Made by a program: the position numbers and the translations under genes
Shown: positions 45,833 to 56,026 of the stretch, one piece after another
Numbering within the stretch: the stretch's first letter is position 1
Layout: the number at the start of each line of letters is the position of its first letter
Assembly (NCBI RefSeq): GCF_029689945.1
Contig: NZ_CP121451.1
Span: 5,394,001 to 5,458,000, forward strand
Direction of reading: 5' to 3'
DNA: 64,000 nt
Source of the DNA: Paenibacillus amylolyticus
GTDB taxonomy: Bacteria > Bacillota > Bacilli > Paenibacillales > Paenibacillaceae
The notes under the pieces: model-generated
Seen by the model: the letters and a program-made list of their open reading frames with translations, nothing else
Databases searched by the model: none
Told to the model about the DNA's origin: nothing

Positions 45833-48800
45833 TCAGGCAATTACGGCTTCCTCATCATCCAGTTTAACCGAAACGAGCTTGGATACTCCGCCCTCTTCCA
45901 TCGTAACACCGTACAGCACATCCGCCTCTTCCATTGTACCTTTGCGATGAGTAACTACGATGAACTGTGTCTGTTCGGAGAATTCACGCAAGTACTGGGC
46001 AAAACGTACCACGTTAGCTTCGTCCAGCGCCGCCTCTACTTCATCCAGTACGCAGAATGGTACAGGTTTGACATGCAAAATAGCAAATAACAATGCCATC
46101 GCGGTCAAAGCCCGCTCCCCGCCGGATAGAAGTTGCAAGTTTTGCAGTTTCTTGCCTGGTGGCTGAGCCACAATATCTATCCCTGTTTCAAGCAAGCGCT
46201 CCGGGTCCATCAGAACAAGGTCAGCACGTCCCCCTCCAAACAGCTTCGTAAACACGGTGCCGAACTCACGGCGGATTGCATCAAACGTGATCTTGAACCG
46301 CTTCGCCATCTCGTCTTCCATTTCCCGGATCACCTGATACAACGTTGTTTTGGCTTCCACCAGGTCATTTTTTTGCTCACTTAGGAACTCATATCGCTCA
46401 TTGACTCGCTGGAACTCCTCAATCGCTCCCAAGTTGACATCACCCAGGGCGGATATACTGCGCTTGAGCTTCTGTACCTCTGCCTGTGTATGCTCTACAT
46501 CGTCCGGCACAGGATAACGCTCTTTGGCCAGTTCATAGCCCAGCTCGTATTCATCCGTAAGCTTTCGCAATATATTTTCCAGTTCAACATCCAACCGGTT
46601 GACGGAAATTTCCGTCTGTCGCATCTGCTCTTCCACAGCTTTCAACTGCGTGCGCTGTTCCTTCGTTTCGCTCTCGGCAAGTTCAAGCTTTTTGGACAAC
46701 TCGCTTCGGGAAGCACGTTTGAAGTCCAGCTCCTGGGAGGCTTCCGCTTTCTTCAGCCTGTACTCGTTCAGATCTTCAATCTGCTTGACACTCTCAGTCT
46801 GTGTTTTCTTGAGATCTGCTTCCATTGAAGCTAGCAAGGTGCGATTTTGACACAGATCTTTGACCAGCGACTCTACTTCCCGCTCCAGACGTCGCAGTTG
46901 TTCCCCATTGGAGAATCGCTCCTGATCAAGCTTGCCTTCGCGTACTTTCAATTCGGTGAGTTGGCTCTGCAATTCTTCCTTCGCGGATTCGTTGGCTTTG
47001 CGAGCAAACTCAGCTGCATGAATGGCGCGATGAGTCGCTTTTTCTTCCTCTTCAAGCTGCTCCAGCTTCTTCTCAGCAACGATGCGTGCCGCATCCAGCT
47101 CTTTAATCTCTTCGGTGAACCCGCTCTTCTCCTGCCCGGCCACGGCAACCTGTTCAAGCACGTGACGAAGCTCATGCTCTACCTGCTTCATTTCCATGGA
47201 AGCCTGCTGTTCCGCATTTCGGGTATCGTCACCGGACTGACGAAGTTCATCCAGTTTGTCCTGACACTGCTCCAGTTGAACTTTTACATCATCCACACTG
47301 CGATGCAGTTTCACAATCTGATTTTCGGTATCCAAAATATCCTGGTCCAGCTGGTCAAGCTGCCGTTTCCGGCTGAGCAGACTCCCGTTTTTCTTGTGCT
47401 GGCTACCACCTGTCATGGAACCACCAGCATTGACCACGTCACCTTCGAGTGTCACAACCCGGAAACGATACTGGCAGCGAGCTGCAATTTTATTGGCGAC
47501 CTCCAGCGTTTCGGCAATAATAACATTACCTAACAGACTGCCAATGATCGCAGCATACTTGGAATCGAATTGTACGAGATCAGCACCAATCCCGACAAAG
47601 CCCTCCATGCCTTCGATCATGGAACGTTCAGCCGCACCAATGGCACGAGGACGAATGACATCCAGCGGCAGAAACGTTGCACGTCCCAACTGGCGTTGCT
47701 TCAGGAACGCAATGGCCTGTCTGGAAACTGATTCATTTTCCATGACCACATGTTGCAAGGATGCCCCCATTGCTGTCTCTACTGCAAGTTCGATCTTCTC
47801 GGGAACTTTGACGAGTTCAGCGACAGCTCCATGAACACCGCTCAGCGTACCTTTGCGTGAAGCCTTAAGGACCTCCTTGACACCCAGCATGAATCCGTCA
47901 AAATCATCCTGCATCTCTTTCATCGTATCACGGCGGGAGACTTGGGCTTCACGCTTCTGTTCCCATTTACGGACCGTGCCCCGACTTTCTTCGAGCAGCT
48001 TCTGCAGCGACTGAAGTCGTTCACTTTCCGTAATATAACCACCACGCAGATCACTGATTTCTTTGCCCAAACGAGCCACTTTTTTCTCAATGTCCGCTTT
48101 GCGACTTTCCAATGTCTCTTTCTGATCTTCCCATTTGCCTGATTCTTCAGTTGCACGATTCATTCTGCGCTCCAGCGTTTCTTTCTGCTGATCCACATAA
48201 CGAATTTCATTGCGTGTCTGAGCCATCTGATTCATCAGTTCGAGCAAGTTGCCTTTGAGGCTTTCCTCCTGCTGCTGACTAATGCCGCCTGTGACACCGA
48301 TGAGTTTGGCTTCTTCCTGGGACAACTGGTTTCGAACCTCATCCAGCTCATGCTCAAGTTTGCCAAACTTTTCACGCAGTGCAAGCAGCTCGGTTTCCCG
48401 TTCGCGATGTCTCTCTTCACTGGCGGCAAGCGTTACTTTGAGCTGTTCCTGATTCGTTTGCAGATGATGCGAGCGCTCCTTGAGCAGTTCTCCAAGCCCT
48501 TCACTTTTCTCCGTCGCTTCACTGAATTGCAATAAGGCGGATTGCAGTTGCTCTGTCTCTGTTTCCAGGATACGCAGCGCGTTCCGATCATTCTCCAGCT
48601 TCGCATCATGCGTAGAGACAATCGCTGCCAGTCCAACCTCTTCCTGTTTTAGCGATTGCAACCTTTCGTTGGCCTTACTCCAGGATGCATGAATCTGTTC
48701 AATCTGGTACACATACATGGAAATTTCCTGCGATTTGAGCTGAGAACGAAGTTCTTTATAGTGAATGGCTTTCTCCGATTGTTCCTTTAACGGTCCAATC

Positions 48801-49402
48801 TGATCTTCCAGTTCGGTCACCAGATCATGAATACGCAGCAAATTCTGTTCTGTCTCATCCAGCTTGCGCGTAGCATCCCGTTTGCGGGATTTATATTTAA
48901 CGATACCTGAAGCTTCTTCAAAGATGCCCCTGCGATCCTCTGAACGGGTACTCAGAATCTCTTCAATTCGTCCCTGTCCAATAATCGAATAGGCTTCCTT
49001 ACCGATACCCGTATCCATAAACAACTCCGTGATATCCTTCAGGCGACAAGATTGCTTGTTAATAAAATATTCACTATCTCCGCTGCGATGTACACGACGA
49101 GTCACCGTCACTTCACCGAAATCCAATGCAAGTGCGTGATCCTCGTTATCAAGCGTTAGCGACACTTCGCCAAAATTAACGGCCTTCCGTGCGTCACTGC
49201 CTGCAAAAATGATATCTTCCATCTTGCCACCACGCAGCGACTTGGCACTTTGTTCCCCCAGAACCCATCGGATTCCGTCCGATATATTACTCTTGCCACT
49301 TCCGTTCGGACCTACAACAGCCGTAATGCCACGAACAAATTCCAACTCCGTTTTGTCGGCGAATGACTTGAATCCACCCAATTCAATCCGTTTTAAAAAC
49401 AT
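45833..49402 (-). CDS. smc: SMC chromosome condensation ATPase
   Basis: SMC compacts and segregates the chromosome with ScpA and ScpB. The start at 49402 (MFLKRIELGGFKSFADKTEL) follows GGAGGTG; the length is about 1189 residues and intact. Walker A is VVGPNGSGKSNISDGIRW. Two long coiled coils (about 170-500 and 680-1010) surround a hinge with GTLSGVHGAVAELVKVPEKI and GGSMTGGSQHKKNGSLLSRK. The C-terminal signature is LSGGERALTAMALLFAI and Walker B is FCVLDEVEAALDEANVVRFA. That this longest gene has no break shows the frameshifts are scattered. Confidence 0.98.
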   Translation of the reverse strand: MFLKRIELGGFKSFADKTELEFVRGITAVVGPNGSGKSNISDGIRWVLGEQSAKSLRGGKMEDIIFAGSDARKAVNFGEVSLTLDNEDHALALDFGEVTVTRRVHRSGDSEYFINKQSCRLKDITELFMDTGIGKEAYSIIGQGRIEEILSTRSEDRRGIFEEASGIVKYKSRKRDATRKLDETEQNLLRIHDLVTELEDQIGPLKEQSEKAIHYKELRSQLKSQEISMYVYQIEQIHASWSKANERLQSLKQEEVGLAAIVSTHDAKLENDRNALRILETETEQLQSALLQFSEATEKSEGLGELLKERSHHLQTNQEQLKVTLAASEERHRERETELLALREKFGKLEHELDEVRNQLSQEEAKLIGVTGGISQQQEESLKGNLLELMNQMAQTRNEIRYVDQQKETLERRMNRATEESGKWEDQKETLESRKADIEKKVARLGKEISDLRGGYITESERLQSLQKLLEESRGTVRKWEQKREAQVSRRDTMKEMQDDFDGFMLGVKEVLKASRKGTLSGVHGAVAELVKVPEKIELAVETAMGASLQHVVMENESVSRQAIAFLKQRQLGRATFLPLDVIRPRAIGAAERSMIEGMEGFVGIGADLVQFDSKYAAIIGSLLGNVIIAETLEVANKIAARCQYRFRVVTLEGDVVNAGGSMTGGSQHKKNGSLLSRKRQLDQLDQDILDTENQIVKLHRSVDDVKVQLEQCQDKLDELRQSGDDTRNAEQQASMEMKQVEHELRHVLEQVAVAGQEKSGFTEEIKELDAARIVAEKKLEQLEEEEKATHRAIHAAEFARKANESAKEELQSQLTELKVREGKLDQERFSNGEQLRRLEREVESLVKDLCQNRTLLASMEADLKKTQTESVKQIEDLNEYRLKKAEASQELDFKRASRSELSKKLELAESETKEQRTQLKAVEEQMRQTEISVNRLDVELENILRKLTDEYELGYELAKERYPVPDDVEHTQAEVQKLKRSISALGDVNLGAIEEFQRVNERYEFLSEQKNDLVEAKTTLYQVIREMEDEMAKRFKITFDAIRREFGTVFTKLFGGGRADLVLMDPERLLETGIDIVAQPPGKKLQNLQLLSGGERALTAMALLFAILHVKPVPFCVLDEVEAALDEANVVRFAQYLREFSEQTQFIVVTHRKGTMEEADVLYGVTMEEGGVSKLVSVKLDDEEAVIA

Positions 49403-49510
49403 AGGGTTTCTCGTCACCTCCTCTTGCAAATTTCAAGTATTGCACTCCAGCGCCTAAATAAATTGACCATTACTATTACACATGACTACTTCGATTGCAG
49501 TACCATCCTC

Positions 49511-49611
49511 CGATCGCCCTTATCCCCAGATTTTCTTGATTCCCTTATCCAAGGGGAAAATCCGGTGATAAATGCGCACGCTTCGCTTCTTCAGATTGGT
49601 TCTACACTCTT
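49511..49611. repeat. Interspersed repeat, copy B (smc-rnc gap)
   Basis: About 100 bases starting CGATCGCCCTTATCCCCAG, aligning with copy A at 41055-41160. The hairpin is kept: TTATCCCCAGATTTTC pairs with GAAAATCCGGTGATAA, so the inner stem has changed on both sides relative to copy A (CCTCAT/ATGAGG against CCAGAT/ATCCGG). The element lies between the rnc terminator and the smc start. Confidence 0.6.
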
Positions 49612-49677
49612 CGTTTTGTGTAAAATAAGGTTCAACTTATGTTAACGATCAGGTAACCTTCTCCTGAGCCTCTTTAC

Positions 49678-49748
49678 AAAAAAAGAGCAAAAAGCAGTCC
49701 GGCCGATTACTTCCGCCGGGGCGGACCCGCGGCTGCTCTTTGCTCTTC
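49678..49748 (-). terminator. Terminator after rnc
   Basis: A long stem on the minus strand: AAGAGCAAAGAGCAG and CTGCTTTTTGCTCTT with a GC-rich inner part (GTCCGCCCC and GGCCGGAC). It is followed by seven T. It separates rnc from smc. Confidence 0.85.
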
Positions 49749-49768
49749 GTTTGTCTATGCGCTATCGG

Positions 49769-50473
49769 TTAAGCTCCGGCTTCCGGAAGCTTCAGTCGAT
49801 CAAGTGCTGCAGATGCAGCCTGTCGTTCCGCTTCCTTTTTGGAACGCCCTGTACCTCTGCCAAGCCGTTCTTGACCCATATGGACCTCCGAGACAAACTC
49901 ACGTTCATGGGCAGGTCCCCGTTCCTCAACGATACGGTATTCCAAAGCTCCCATATTGTGATGCTGAGTCAGTTCCTGCAGTTCCGTTTTGTAATCACTC
50001 ATTTGCAGCTTGCTGCCCAGCACAATTAATGGGAAGACATGCTGGTCGAGAAATGTCCGGACAGGCGCTAGCCCCTGATCCAGATACAATGCACCAATGA
50101 AAGATTCAAACACATCCGCCAGCAGAGCCGGCCGTGTCCGTCCTCCAGTTAGTTCCTCACCTTTACCAAGAAGTACATACTGACCAAAACCCAACGCTTC
50201 AGCAAATTTGACGAGGGAAGGCTCACAGACAATCGATGCCCGCAGCTTAGTTAATTCGCCTTCCGGACGGTTAGGATACAGATGATACAAGTATTCCGAT
50301 ACAGTCAGTTCCAGCACGGCATCGCCCAGAAACTCCAGACGCTCATTGTCCTGATGCTGACTGAACCGGTGTTCGTTTACATAAGAAGCATGGGTAAACG
50401 CTTGTTTTAAAAGCTGCCTGTTGTCAAATTTGATTTGAAGTTTATGTTGTAACTGCTTCAGATCTTCACTCAA
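49769..50473 (-). CDS. rnc: Ribonuclease III
   Basis: RNase III cuts double-stranded RNA. The likely start is the TTG at 50473 (protein [20 protein letters not shown]), nine bases after AAGGGG and 13 bases past the fabF stop; longer frames overlap fabF. The signature is [20 protein letters not shown] with catalytic acidic residues, then [20 protein letters not shown]. The C-terminal dsRNA-binding domain has [20 protein letters not shown] and [20 protein letters not shown]. It has 234 residues. Confidence 0.96.
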   Translation of the reverse strand: MSEDLKQLQHKLQIKFDNRQLLKQAFTHASYVNEHRFSQHQDNERLEFLGDAVLELTVSEYLYHLYPNRPEGELTKLRASIVCEPSLVKFAEALGFGQYVLLGKGEELTGGRTRPALLADVFESFIGALYLDQGLAPVRTFLDQHVFPLIVLGSKLQMSDYKTELQELTQHHNMGALEYRIVEERGPAHEREFVSEVHMGQERLGRGTGRSKKEAERQAASAALDRLKLPEAGA

Positions 50474-50486
50474 ACGAACTAGCCCC

Positions 50487-51725
50487 TTATGCTTCAAATT
50501 TTTTGAGAATAATGGTGGCATTGTGACCGCCGAATCCAAATGAATTGGACATAGCAATATTAACTTTGGTTTGACGTGGAACATTTGGAACATAATCCAG
50601 ATCACATTCAGGGTCCTGATTCTCCAGGTTGATCGTTGGAGCCAGTGTCTGATGTGTCAGGGACAATCCGCAGATGACCGCTTCTACACCACCAGCAGCG
50701 CCAAGCATGTGGCCCGTCATGGATTTCGTGGAACTTACTGCGAGCTTGTACGCATGATCACCAAACGCCTTTTTGATCGCAAGCGTTTCAGATCTGTCGC
50801 CTACAGGAGTCGAAGTTCCGTGTGCATTAATGTAGTCCACTTCTTCAGGCTCAATACCCGCATTACGAAGTGCCATCTTCATGCAACGTGCTGCTCCGTC
50901 CGGATCTGGTTCTGTCATGTGATGTGCATCACCTGTCAGACCGTAACCGATTACTTCACCATAGATGCGTGCACCACGTTTTTGAGCATGCTCCAGGGAT
51001 TCCAGAATCAGAACGCCAGCGCCTTCGCCCATAACAAAACCATCACGCTCTGTATCAAATGGACGGGATGACTTCGCAGGATCATCATTACGTGTAGACA
51101 TTGCGCGCATTGCACAGAACCCTGCAAGACCCGTTGGTCTGATTGTTGCTTCCGCACCACCACAGATCATGGCATCTGCATCACCATTGGCAATCAGCTT
51201 GAAGGAATCTCCGATGGAGTGTGTACCTGTTGCACAAGCGGTAACCACGTTAATGTTAGGCCCTTTGGCGCCAAGAGAAATGGACATTTGGCCTGAAGCC
51301 ATGTTGGAGATCATCATGGGAATAAAGAATGGGCTCACACGTTTTGGACCTTTTTGCAGCAATGCATTATGTTGGTCCTCCCACGTTCCCAATCCACCAA
51401 TACCTGATCCAATGGATACACCGAAACGCTCTGCATCAATATTCTCGTCAATTTTCAGCCCACTGTCTTCAACAGCTTTGAAACCGGCTGCCACAGCAAA
51501 CTGTACAAAACGGTCCATTTTGCGAGCATCCTTGCGATCCATATATTCTTCCGGGTTGAAATCTTTGATCTCAGCTGCAATCTGTGTCGTGTATTCACTC
51601 ACATCAAACGCCTCAATCTGAGAGATTCCGGACTTTCCTGCCATTAAGCTGCCCCAGAACGTTTCCAAATCTTTTCCGAGCGATGTCATTACGCCCATTC
51701 CGGTAATTACTACTCTTTGTTTCAA
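50487..51725 (-). CDS. fabF: FabF, beta-ketoacyl-ACP synthase II
   Basis: FabF elongates fatty acids. It has 412 residues. The nucleophile is Cys164 in [15 protein letters not shown], and the histidines are in [15 protein letters not shown] and [20 protein letters not shown]. The N-terminus is [20 protein letters not shown] and the C-terminus is [20 protein letters not shown]. It follows acpP with an interval of 180 bases that carries a hairpin. Confidence 0.98.
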   Translation of the reverse strand: MKQRVVITGMGVMTSLGKDLETFWGSLMAGKSGISQIEAFDVSEYTTQIAAEIKDFNPEEYMDRKDARKMDRFVQFAVAAGFKAVEDSGLKIDENIDAERFGVSIGSGIGGLGTWEDQHNALLQKGPKRVSPFFIPMMISNMASGQMSISLGAKGPNINVVTACATGTHSIGDSFKLIANGDADAMICGGAEATIRPTGLAGFCAMRAMSTRNDDPAKSSRPFDTERDGFVMGEGAGVLILESLEHAQKRGARIYGEVIGYGLTGDAHHMTEPDPDGAARCMKMALRNAGIEPEEVDYINAHGTSTPVGDRSETLAIKKAFGDHAYKLAVSSTKSMTGHMLGAAGGVEAVICGLSLTHQTLAPTINLENQDPECDLDYVPNVPRQTKVNIAMSNSFGFGGHNATIILKKFEA

Positions 51726-51864
51726 ACCGAGTCACCTCTATATCGACTGCATTACGCAAGTATTTTGTGGGAATAACCGCAAACAGGCATCTATACAACC
51801 AAGATCGGAAGACCTAATTGAGTAGAGCTGCTTGCGGAATGAGAAAAACCAATGAATGATGAGA

Positions 51865-51896
51865 AGTCCCGCCTGTTCGAAAACATGTGCGGGACT
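51865..51896 (-). other. Hairpin between acpP and fabF
   Basis: AGTCCCGC and GCGGGACT are perfect arms separated by 16 bases, 10 bases after the acpP stop. No T-run follows on the minus strand, so it may be a partial attenuator or an mRNA-stabilising or processing element rather than a full terminator. Confidence 0.5.
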
Positions 51897-51905
51897 AAAA
51901 TGACT

Positions 51906-52139
51906 TTAGGTATGAGATTGTATGTAGTTTACAACTTCACCTACGGTCGTGATTTTTTCTGCATCTTCATCAGAGATTTCCAAATCAAATTCATCTTCCA
52001 ATTCCATGACCAATTCCACTACATCCAAAGAATCAGCACCCAAATCTTCTTTGAAAGATGCTTCAAGTGTAACTTCAGCTTCGTCTGCGCCCAAGCGGTC
52101 GACGACGATGCGTTTTACACGCTCCAATACATCGGACAT
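51906..52139 (-). CDS. acpP: Acyl carrier protein
   Basis: The carrier of growing acyl chains. The start at 52139 ([20 protein letters not shown]) has GGAGGTG upstream, giving 77 residues. The phosphopantetheine site is Ser37 in [19 protein letters not shown]. It is acidic as usual. GC-rich hairpins on both sides suggest its mRNA level is set separately from the rest of the operon. Confidence 0.98.
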   Translation of the reverse strand: MSDVLERVKRIVVDRLGADEAEVTLEASFKEDLGADSLDVVELVMELEDEFDLEISDEDAEKITTVGEVVNYIQSHT

Positions 52140-52211
52140 CCGGTTCACCTCCTTCTTTGGTATTATACGAGAATCGCAGGCAAAATGCCATAGAAGACAT
52201 ATGCGGCTCCC

Positions 52212-52228
52212 GGCCGGGGAACCCGGCC
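52212..52228. other. GC-rich hairpin between fabG and acpP
   Basis: GGCCGGG and CCCGGCC are perfect arms around a three-base loop. It lies in the gap of 150 bases before acpP. On the plus strand TTTT follows; on the minus strand, the direction of the operon, there is no T-run. Confidence 0.45.
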
Positions 52229-52289
52229 TTTTCCGGCATTTCGGATCGTCCAGCGCCTGTTCCCGACTTTTGTTCAAGTCCGGGAAGAA

Positions 52290-53038
52290 TTACATGTACA
52301 TGCCACCATCGACATGCAGCGTCTGCCCTGTCATGTAAGATGAAGCCTGTGAAGCCAGGAACGTGACTACACCGGCGATTTCATCCGGCTGACCCAAGCG
52401 GGACAGCGGAATACCACTCAGCATACCGTCTACAAGCTCCTGGGACAACTCTTTTGTCATATCCGTCTCAATGAAACCTGGTGCAACACAGTTGACTGTG
52501 ATACCACGGGAAGCCAGTTCACGAGCAGATGCCTTCGTCAGGCCAATAACTCCTGCCTTCGCAGCAACATAGTTGGCTTGTCCAGCATTCCCGAGCACAC
52601 CTACAACCGAGGAGATATTGATAATTCTTCCCGACCGTTGTTTCATCATTGGACGTGTAACCGCCTTAAGGCAGTTAAACACTCCTTTGAGATTGGTTTC
52701 AATAACCTGATCGAATTCTTCCTCTTTCATGCGCATGATCAGATTATCACGGGTAATACCGGCATTGTTCACCAGAATGTCCACGTTGCCCCATGCTTCG
52801 AGAGTAGCTTTGACCATTTGTTCAGCTTCATCCATCAGGCCGACGTTGGCTTGAAGTGTAATCGCCTTGACTCCTTTGGCACGAATCGCTTCCGCCACTT
52901 CCTCAGCTGCCGCTTGGCTACCCGCATAATTCACGGCTACGTTCGCTCCAGCTTCTGCAAGTGCCAATGCAATACTGCGCCCAATGCCCCAGATGCCCCG
53001 GTAACGAGTGCATTTTTACCTTCTAATGGTTTAGACAT
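52290..53038 (-). CDS. fabG: FabG, 3-oxoacyl-ACP reductase, frameshift near the N-terminus
   Basis: FabG is the NADPH-dependent short-chain reductase of fatty-acid synthesis. The start ATG at 53038 gives [16 protein letters not shown]. One base is missing after it at about 52990; repair gives the nucleotide motif [20 protein letters not shown]. Other motifs are [38 protein letters not shown] and catalytic [14 protein letters not shown]. It ends [12 protein letters not shown]. The length is about 249. Confidence 0.96.
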
Positions 53039-53075
53039 AATCATTCCTCCTTTCCCCAAATCTAATCCCTGCTAA

Positions 53076-54007
53076 TCACTTCAACGCGCTTGCCGTTGCT
53101 TCGAGCGTTTCAAGACTGTTCACATTGTACAGTTTAACGGTTTTATCTGTTTTTTTAATCAAACCGGTCAATACACTGCCAGATCCAATCTCGATGAACG
53201 TATCCACACCCTGCTCAATAAGCCATGTCACACTGTCTTCCCATAATACAGGAGAATAGACCTGAGCCGTTAACAAATCCTGAAATTGTCCATCCTCTGC
53301 AGGTCTTGCAGTCACATTAGTGACTACAGGGACCGCTGCCGGTGAGAACGTAACGGTTTTCAGTTTCTCTTCCAGCTGCTCAGCCGCACCCTTCATCAAT
53401 GAAGAGTGGAACGGACCACTCACTTCAAGTGCAATGGCACGTTTGCCGCCCGCTTCTTCACGCGTTCCGCGACAGCAGCTACGCCTTCCTTCACACCAGA
53501 AATGACGATTTGTCCCGGACAATTGATGTTCGCAAGTTCAACCGCATGACCACTTTCGGATACGTCACGGCAAAGCACCCCCAGCGCTTCCCGATCCGCA
53601 CCCAGCACAGCAGCCATCGCTCCTCGTCCACCCGGTACTGCCTGTTCCATATACTGACCACGTGCCCGTACAATGCCAACCGCGTCAGCAAACGATAGAA
53701 CGCCTGCTGCCACCAGTGCACTGTATTCTCCCAGACTGTGTCCAGCCGTATAGTCAGGCTGAATTCCTTTTTCTTTGAAAGCCTCAAGCAAGGCAATACT
53801 TGCTGTCAACAGAGCCGGTTGTGTATTTGATGTCTGTTTCAACTCGGTCTCCGGTCCTTCAAATACAAGGTTGCTCAGCGAGAAACCCAACGTTTCATCC
53901 GCTGTGCGAAAAATCTCGGTTGCCGCAGGCACGGACTCATACGCGTCCTTGGCCATGCCTACAGCCTGTGATCCCTGTCCGGGAAATACAAATGCTATTT
54001 TACTCAT
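53076..54007 (-). CDS. fabD: FabD, malonyl-CoA:ACP transacylase, frameshifted
   Basis: FabD loads malonate on ACP. The start is likely the ATG at 54007 (MSKIAFVFPGQGSQAVGMAK), nine bases after GGGAG. The nucleophile is in TAGHSLGEYSALVAAGVLSF. A break at about 53455-53460 (one A missing) is repaired to ERVKEAGGKRAIALEVSGPF; the histidine motif is GPFHSSLMKGAAEQ. It ends NSLETLEATASALK. It is essential, so the break is likely an error. The restored length is about 310. Confidence 0.96.
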
Positions 54008-54032
54008 CTCATTCATCTCCCAGATGTCTATT

Positions 54033-55034
54033 TTACCAAACGAGGACTGATGCTCCCCATGTCAAACCGCCACCGAATCCAACCATCAGCACGGTATCTC
54101 CGGCTTTCATGCGACCTTCCTCTGCCGCTTCTATCAGAGCAAGCGGAATGGAAGCAGCCGATGTGTTTGCATACTTATCCACGTTGACTACAACCTTCTC
54201 TTCTGGAAGTTCAAGTCGTTGCATCGCAGATTGGATAATGCGAATATTCGCTTGGTGAGGAACAAACAGATCCACATCCGTACGCTCCATACCAGCCTTG
54301 CGCAATACCTCAATGGTAGCCGTTCCCATGACACGTACCGCAAACTTGAACACTTCACGACCATTCATGTAGATATAATGCTTTTTATTTTCAACGGTCT
54401 CTGCAGAAGCAGGCAGACGGGAACCGCCACCTTCCATCTGAAGAAGACTACCGCCAGCACCTTCGGCGCCGAGATCGAACGCTTTGAATCCGCGACCTTC
54501 CGGAACTTCACCAACGACCACTGCGCCTGCTCCATCACCAAAGAGGACACATGTGTTACGGTCTGTATAATCCGTAATACGAGACAAGCAGTCCGCACCA
54601 ATAACAAGTGCATTGTTGTACATACCGCTTTGAATGAAGCTCGTAGCACTTGCCAAACCGTATACAAATCCGGAACAAGCAGCCGACAGATCAAATGCCG
54701 CCGCACCTTTTGCACCCAATCTGTCCTGCAAGATGCAGGCAGTCGATGGGAACGAAGAATCCGGGGTAATGGTTGCCACAATAATCAGATCCAGATCACT
54801 GCCTGTCATGCCTGCAGATTCAAGGGCTTTAATAGCCGCTTCGTATGCCAAATCAGAGGTTGCCTGATCGGGTGCAGCGATGTGACGCTCTTTGATTCCT
54901 GTACGACTGACGATCCATTCGTCATTGGTATCGACCATTTTCTCCAGGTCGCTATTCGTCAAAATTTTCTCAGGCACATATTTTCCTGTACCAATAACCC
55001 CTACTGGGCGCAAATTATTCATGTCGTCACTCAC
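54033..55034 (-). CDS. fabH: FabH, beta-ketoacyl-ACP synthase III
   Basis: FabH starts fatty-acid synthesis from acyl-CoA. The catalytic cysteine is in AFDLSAACSGFVYGLASATS, the His-Asn pair in VDLFVPHQANIRIIQSAMQR and KYANTSAASIPLALIEAAEE. The signature YVPEKILTNSDLEKMVDTND is present and the end is GGLTWGASVLVW. The GTG at 55034 overlaps the plsX stop; an ATG four codons later (55022), with GGGAAG 11 bases upstream, is an equally good start. Confidence 0.96.
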   Translation of the reverse strand: MSDDMNNLRPVGVIGTGKYVPEKILTNSDLEKMVDTNDEWIVSRTGIKERHIAAPDQATSDLAYEAAIKALESAGMTGSDLDLIIVATITPDSSFPSTACILQDRLGAKGAAAFDLSAACSGFVYGLASATSFIQSGMYNNALVIGADCLSRITDYTDRNTCVLFGDGAGAVVVGEVPEGRGFKAFDLGAEGAGGSLLQMEGGGSRLPASAETVENKKHYIYMNGREVFKFAVRVMGTATIEVLRKAGMERTDVDLFVPHQANIRIIQSAMQRLELPEEKVVVNVDKYANTSAASIPLALIEAAEEGRMKAGDTVLMVGFGGGLTWGASVLVW

Positions 55035-56026
55035 TTCCCGCTAATTTCCTTAGATATGCTCTCTACCAGCTGATTCTGAACTGCAATCCGAGCTTGGCGC
55101 ACAGCATTTTTGATGGCATTGCCATCAGCAGATCCATGACTTTTCACAACCAGTCTGCTCAAACCGAGGAGCGGCGCACCGCCATGCTCCGTATAATCCA
55201 GCTTCCGTTTCAAACCGCGCAGCTCAGGCATCAGCACAGCCGCAGCGAGTTTACTTTTGAGGGAAGATGAGAATTGTTCCTTAAGCAAGGCGAAAATGGC
55301 ACCTGCTGTGCCTTCCAGCGACTTCAGCAGTATATTTCCTGCAAAACCGTCACATACAAGCACATCACAAGCACCAGTCAGTACATCACGTGCTTCCACA
55401 TTACCGACAAAACGGATGGGGAGTTGTTCCAGTAAAGGATATGCATGTTTGGTTAACTCATTTCCCTTGCCTGGCTCTGTCCCAACATTAAGCAATCCCA
55501 CTCGCGGGGACTCTATGCCCTGTACTTTTTGCCGGTACAAACTGCCCATCAGGCCATATTGCGCAAGGTGCTCCGGCTTGGCATCCATATTCGCTCCGAG
55601 ATCCAGCGCAAGCACACCTACATCATCAATCGTTGGAATCATCGGCGCAAGCGCCGGACGTTCAATGCCTTCCATCCGACCTACAACAAGCAATCCCGCT
55701 GTCATCAGCGCTCCCGTATTGCCCGCCGAGATCATCGCGTCCGCTTCGCCCTCTTTCAGCATGCGGCCTGCGACCACCATGGAAGCATCCTTCTTGCGGC
55801 GTACTGCTTTGACGGGTTCATCATCCGAACCAATCACTTCGGAAGCATGCCGGACCGTAAGATTAGCAGGTCTAACACCTGACTGACTCAAAAGAGGCTC
55901 CAGCTTGGCTTCATCGCCGATCAGGACGATCTGTGTGTCCGCCCATTCCGTGGCTGCGGCAATCGCACCTTCTACCGTTGATGCGGGTGCATTGTCGCCG
56001 CCCATAGCATCAATGACGATTTTCAT
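55031..56026 (-). CDS. plsX: PlsX, acyl-ACP:phosphate acyltransferase
   Basis: PlsX makes acyl-phosphate for phospholipid synthesis. It has 331 residues. Motifs are MKIVIDAMGGDNAPASTVEG, MISAGNTGALMTAGLLVVGR, LDLGANMDAKPEHLAQYGLM and DVLVCDGFAGNILLKSLEG. It overlaps both fapR (ATGA) and fabH. Confidence 0.97.
   Translation of the reverse strand: MKIVIDAMGGDNAPASTVEGAIAAATEWADTQIVLIGDEAKLEPLLSQSGVRPANLTVRHASEVIGSDDEPVKAVRRKKDASMVVAGRMLKEGEADAMISAGNTGALMTAGLLVVGRMEGIERPALAPMIPTIDDVGVLALDLGANMDAKPEHLAQYGLMGSLYRQKVQGIESPRVGLLNVGTEPGKGNELTKHAYPLLEQLPIRFVGNVEARDVLTGACDVLVCDGFAGNILLKSLEGTAGAIFALLKEQFSSSLKSKLAAAVLMPELRGLKRKLDYTEHGGAPLLGLSRLVVKSHGSADGNAIKNAVRQARIAVQNQLVESISKEISGK

Noticed and set aside
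49678..49748. Possible small RNA gene at the rnc-smc gap
   Set aside because: The strong stem is fully explained as the rnc terminator; no independent promoter was seen.
54219..55073. Plus-strand frame of 284 codons opposite fabH
   Set aside because: Shadow frame; fabH on the minus strand is intact and conserved.
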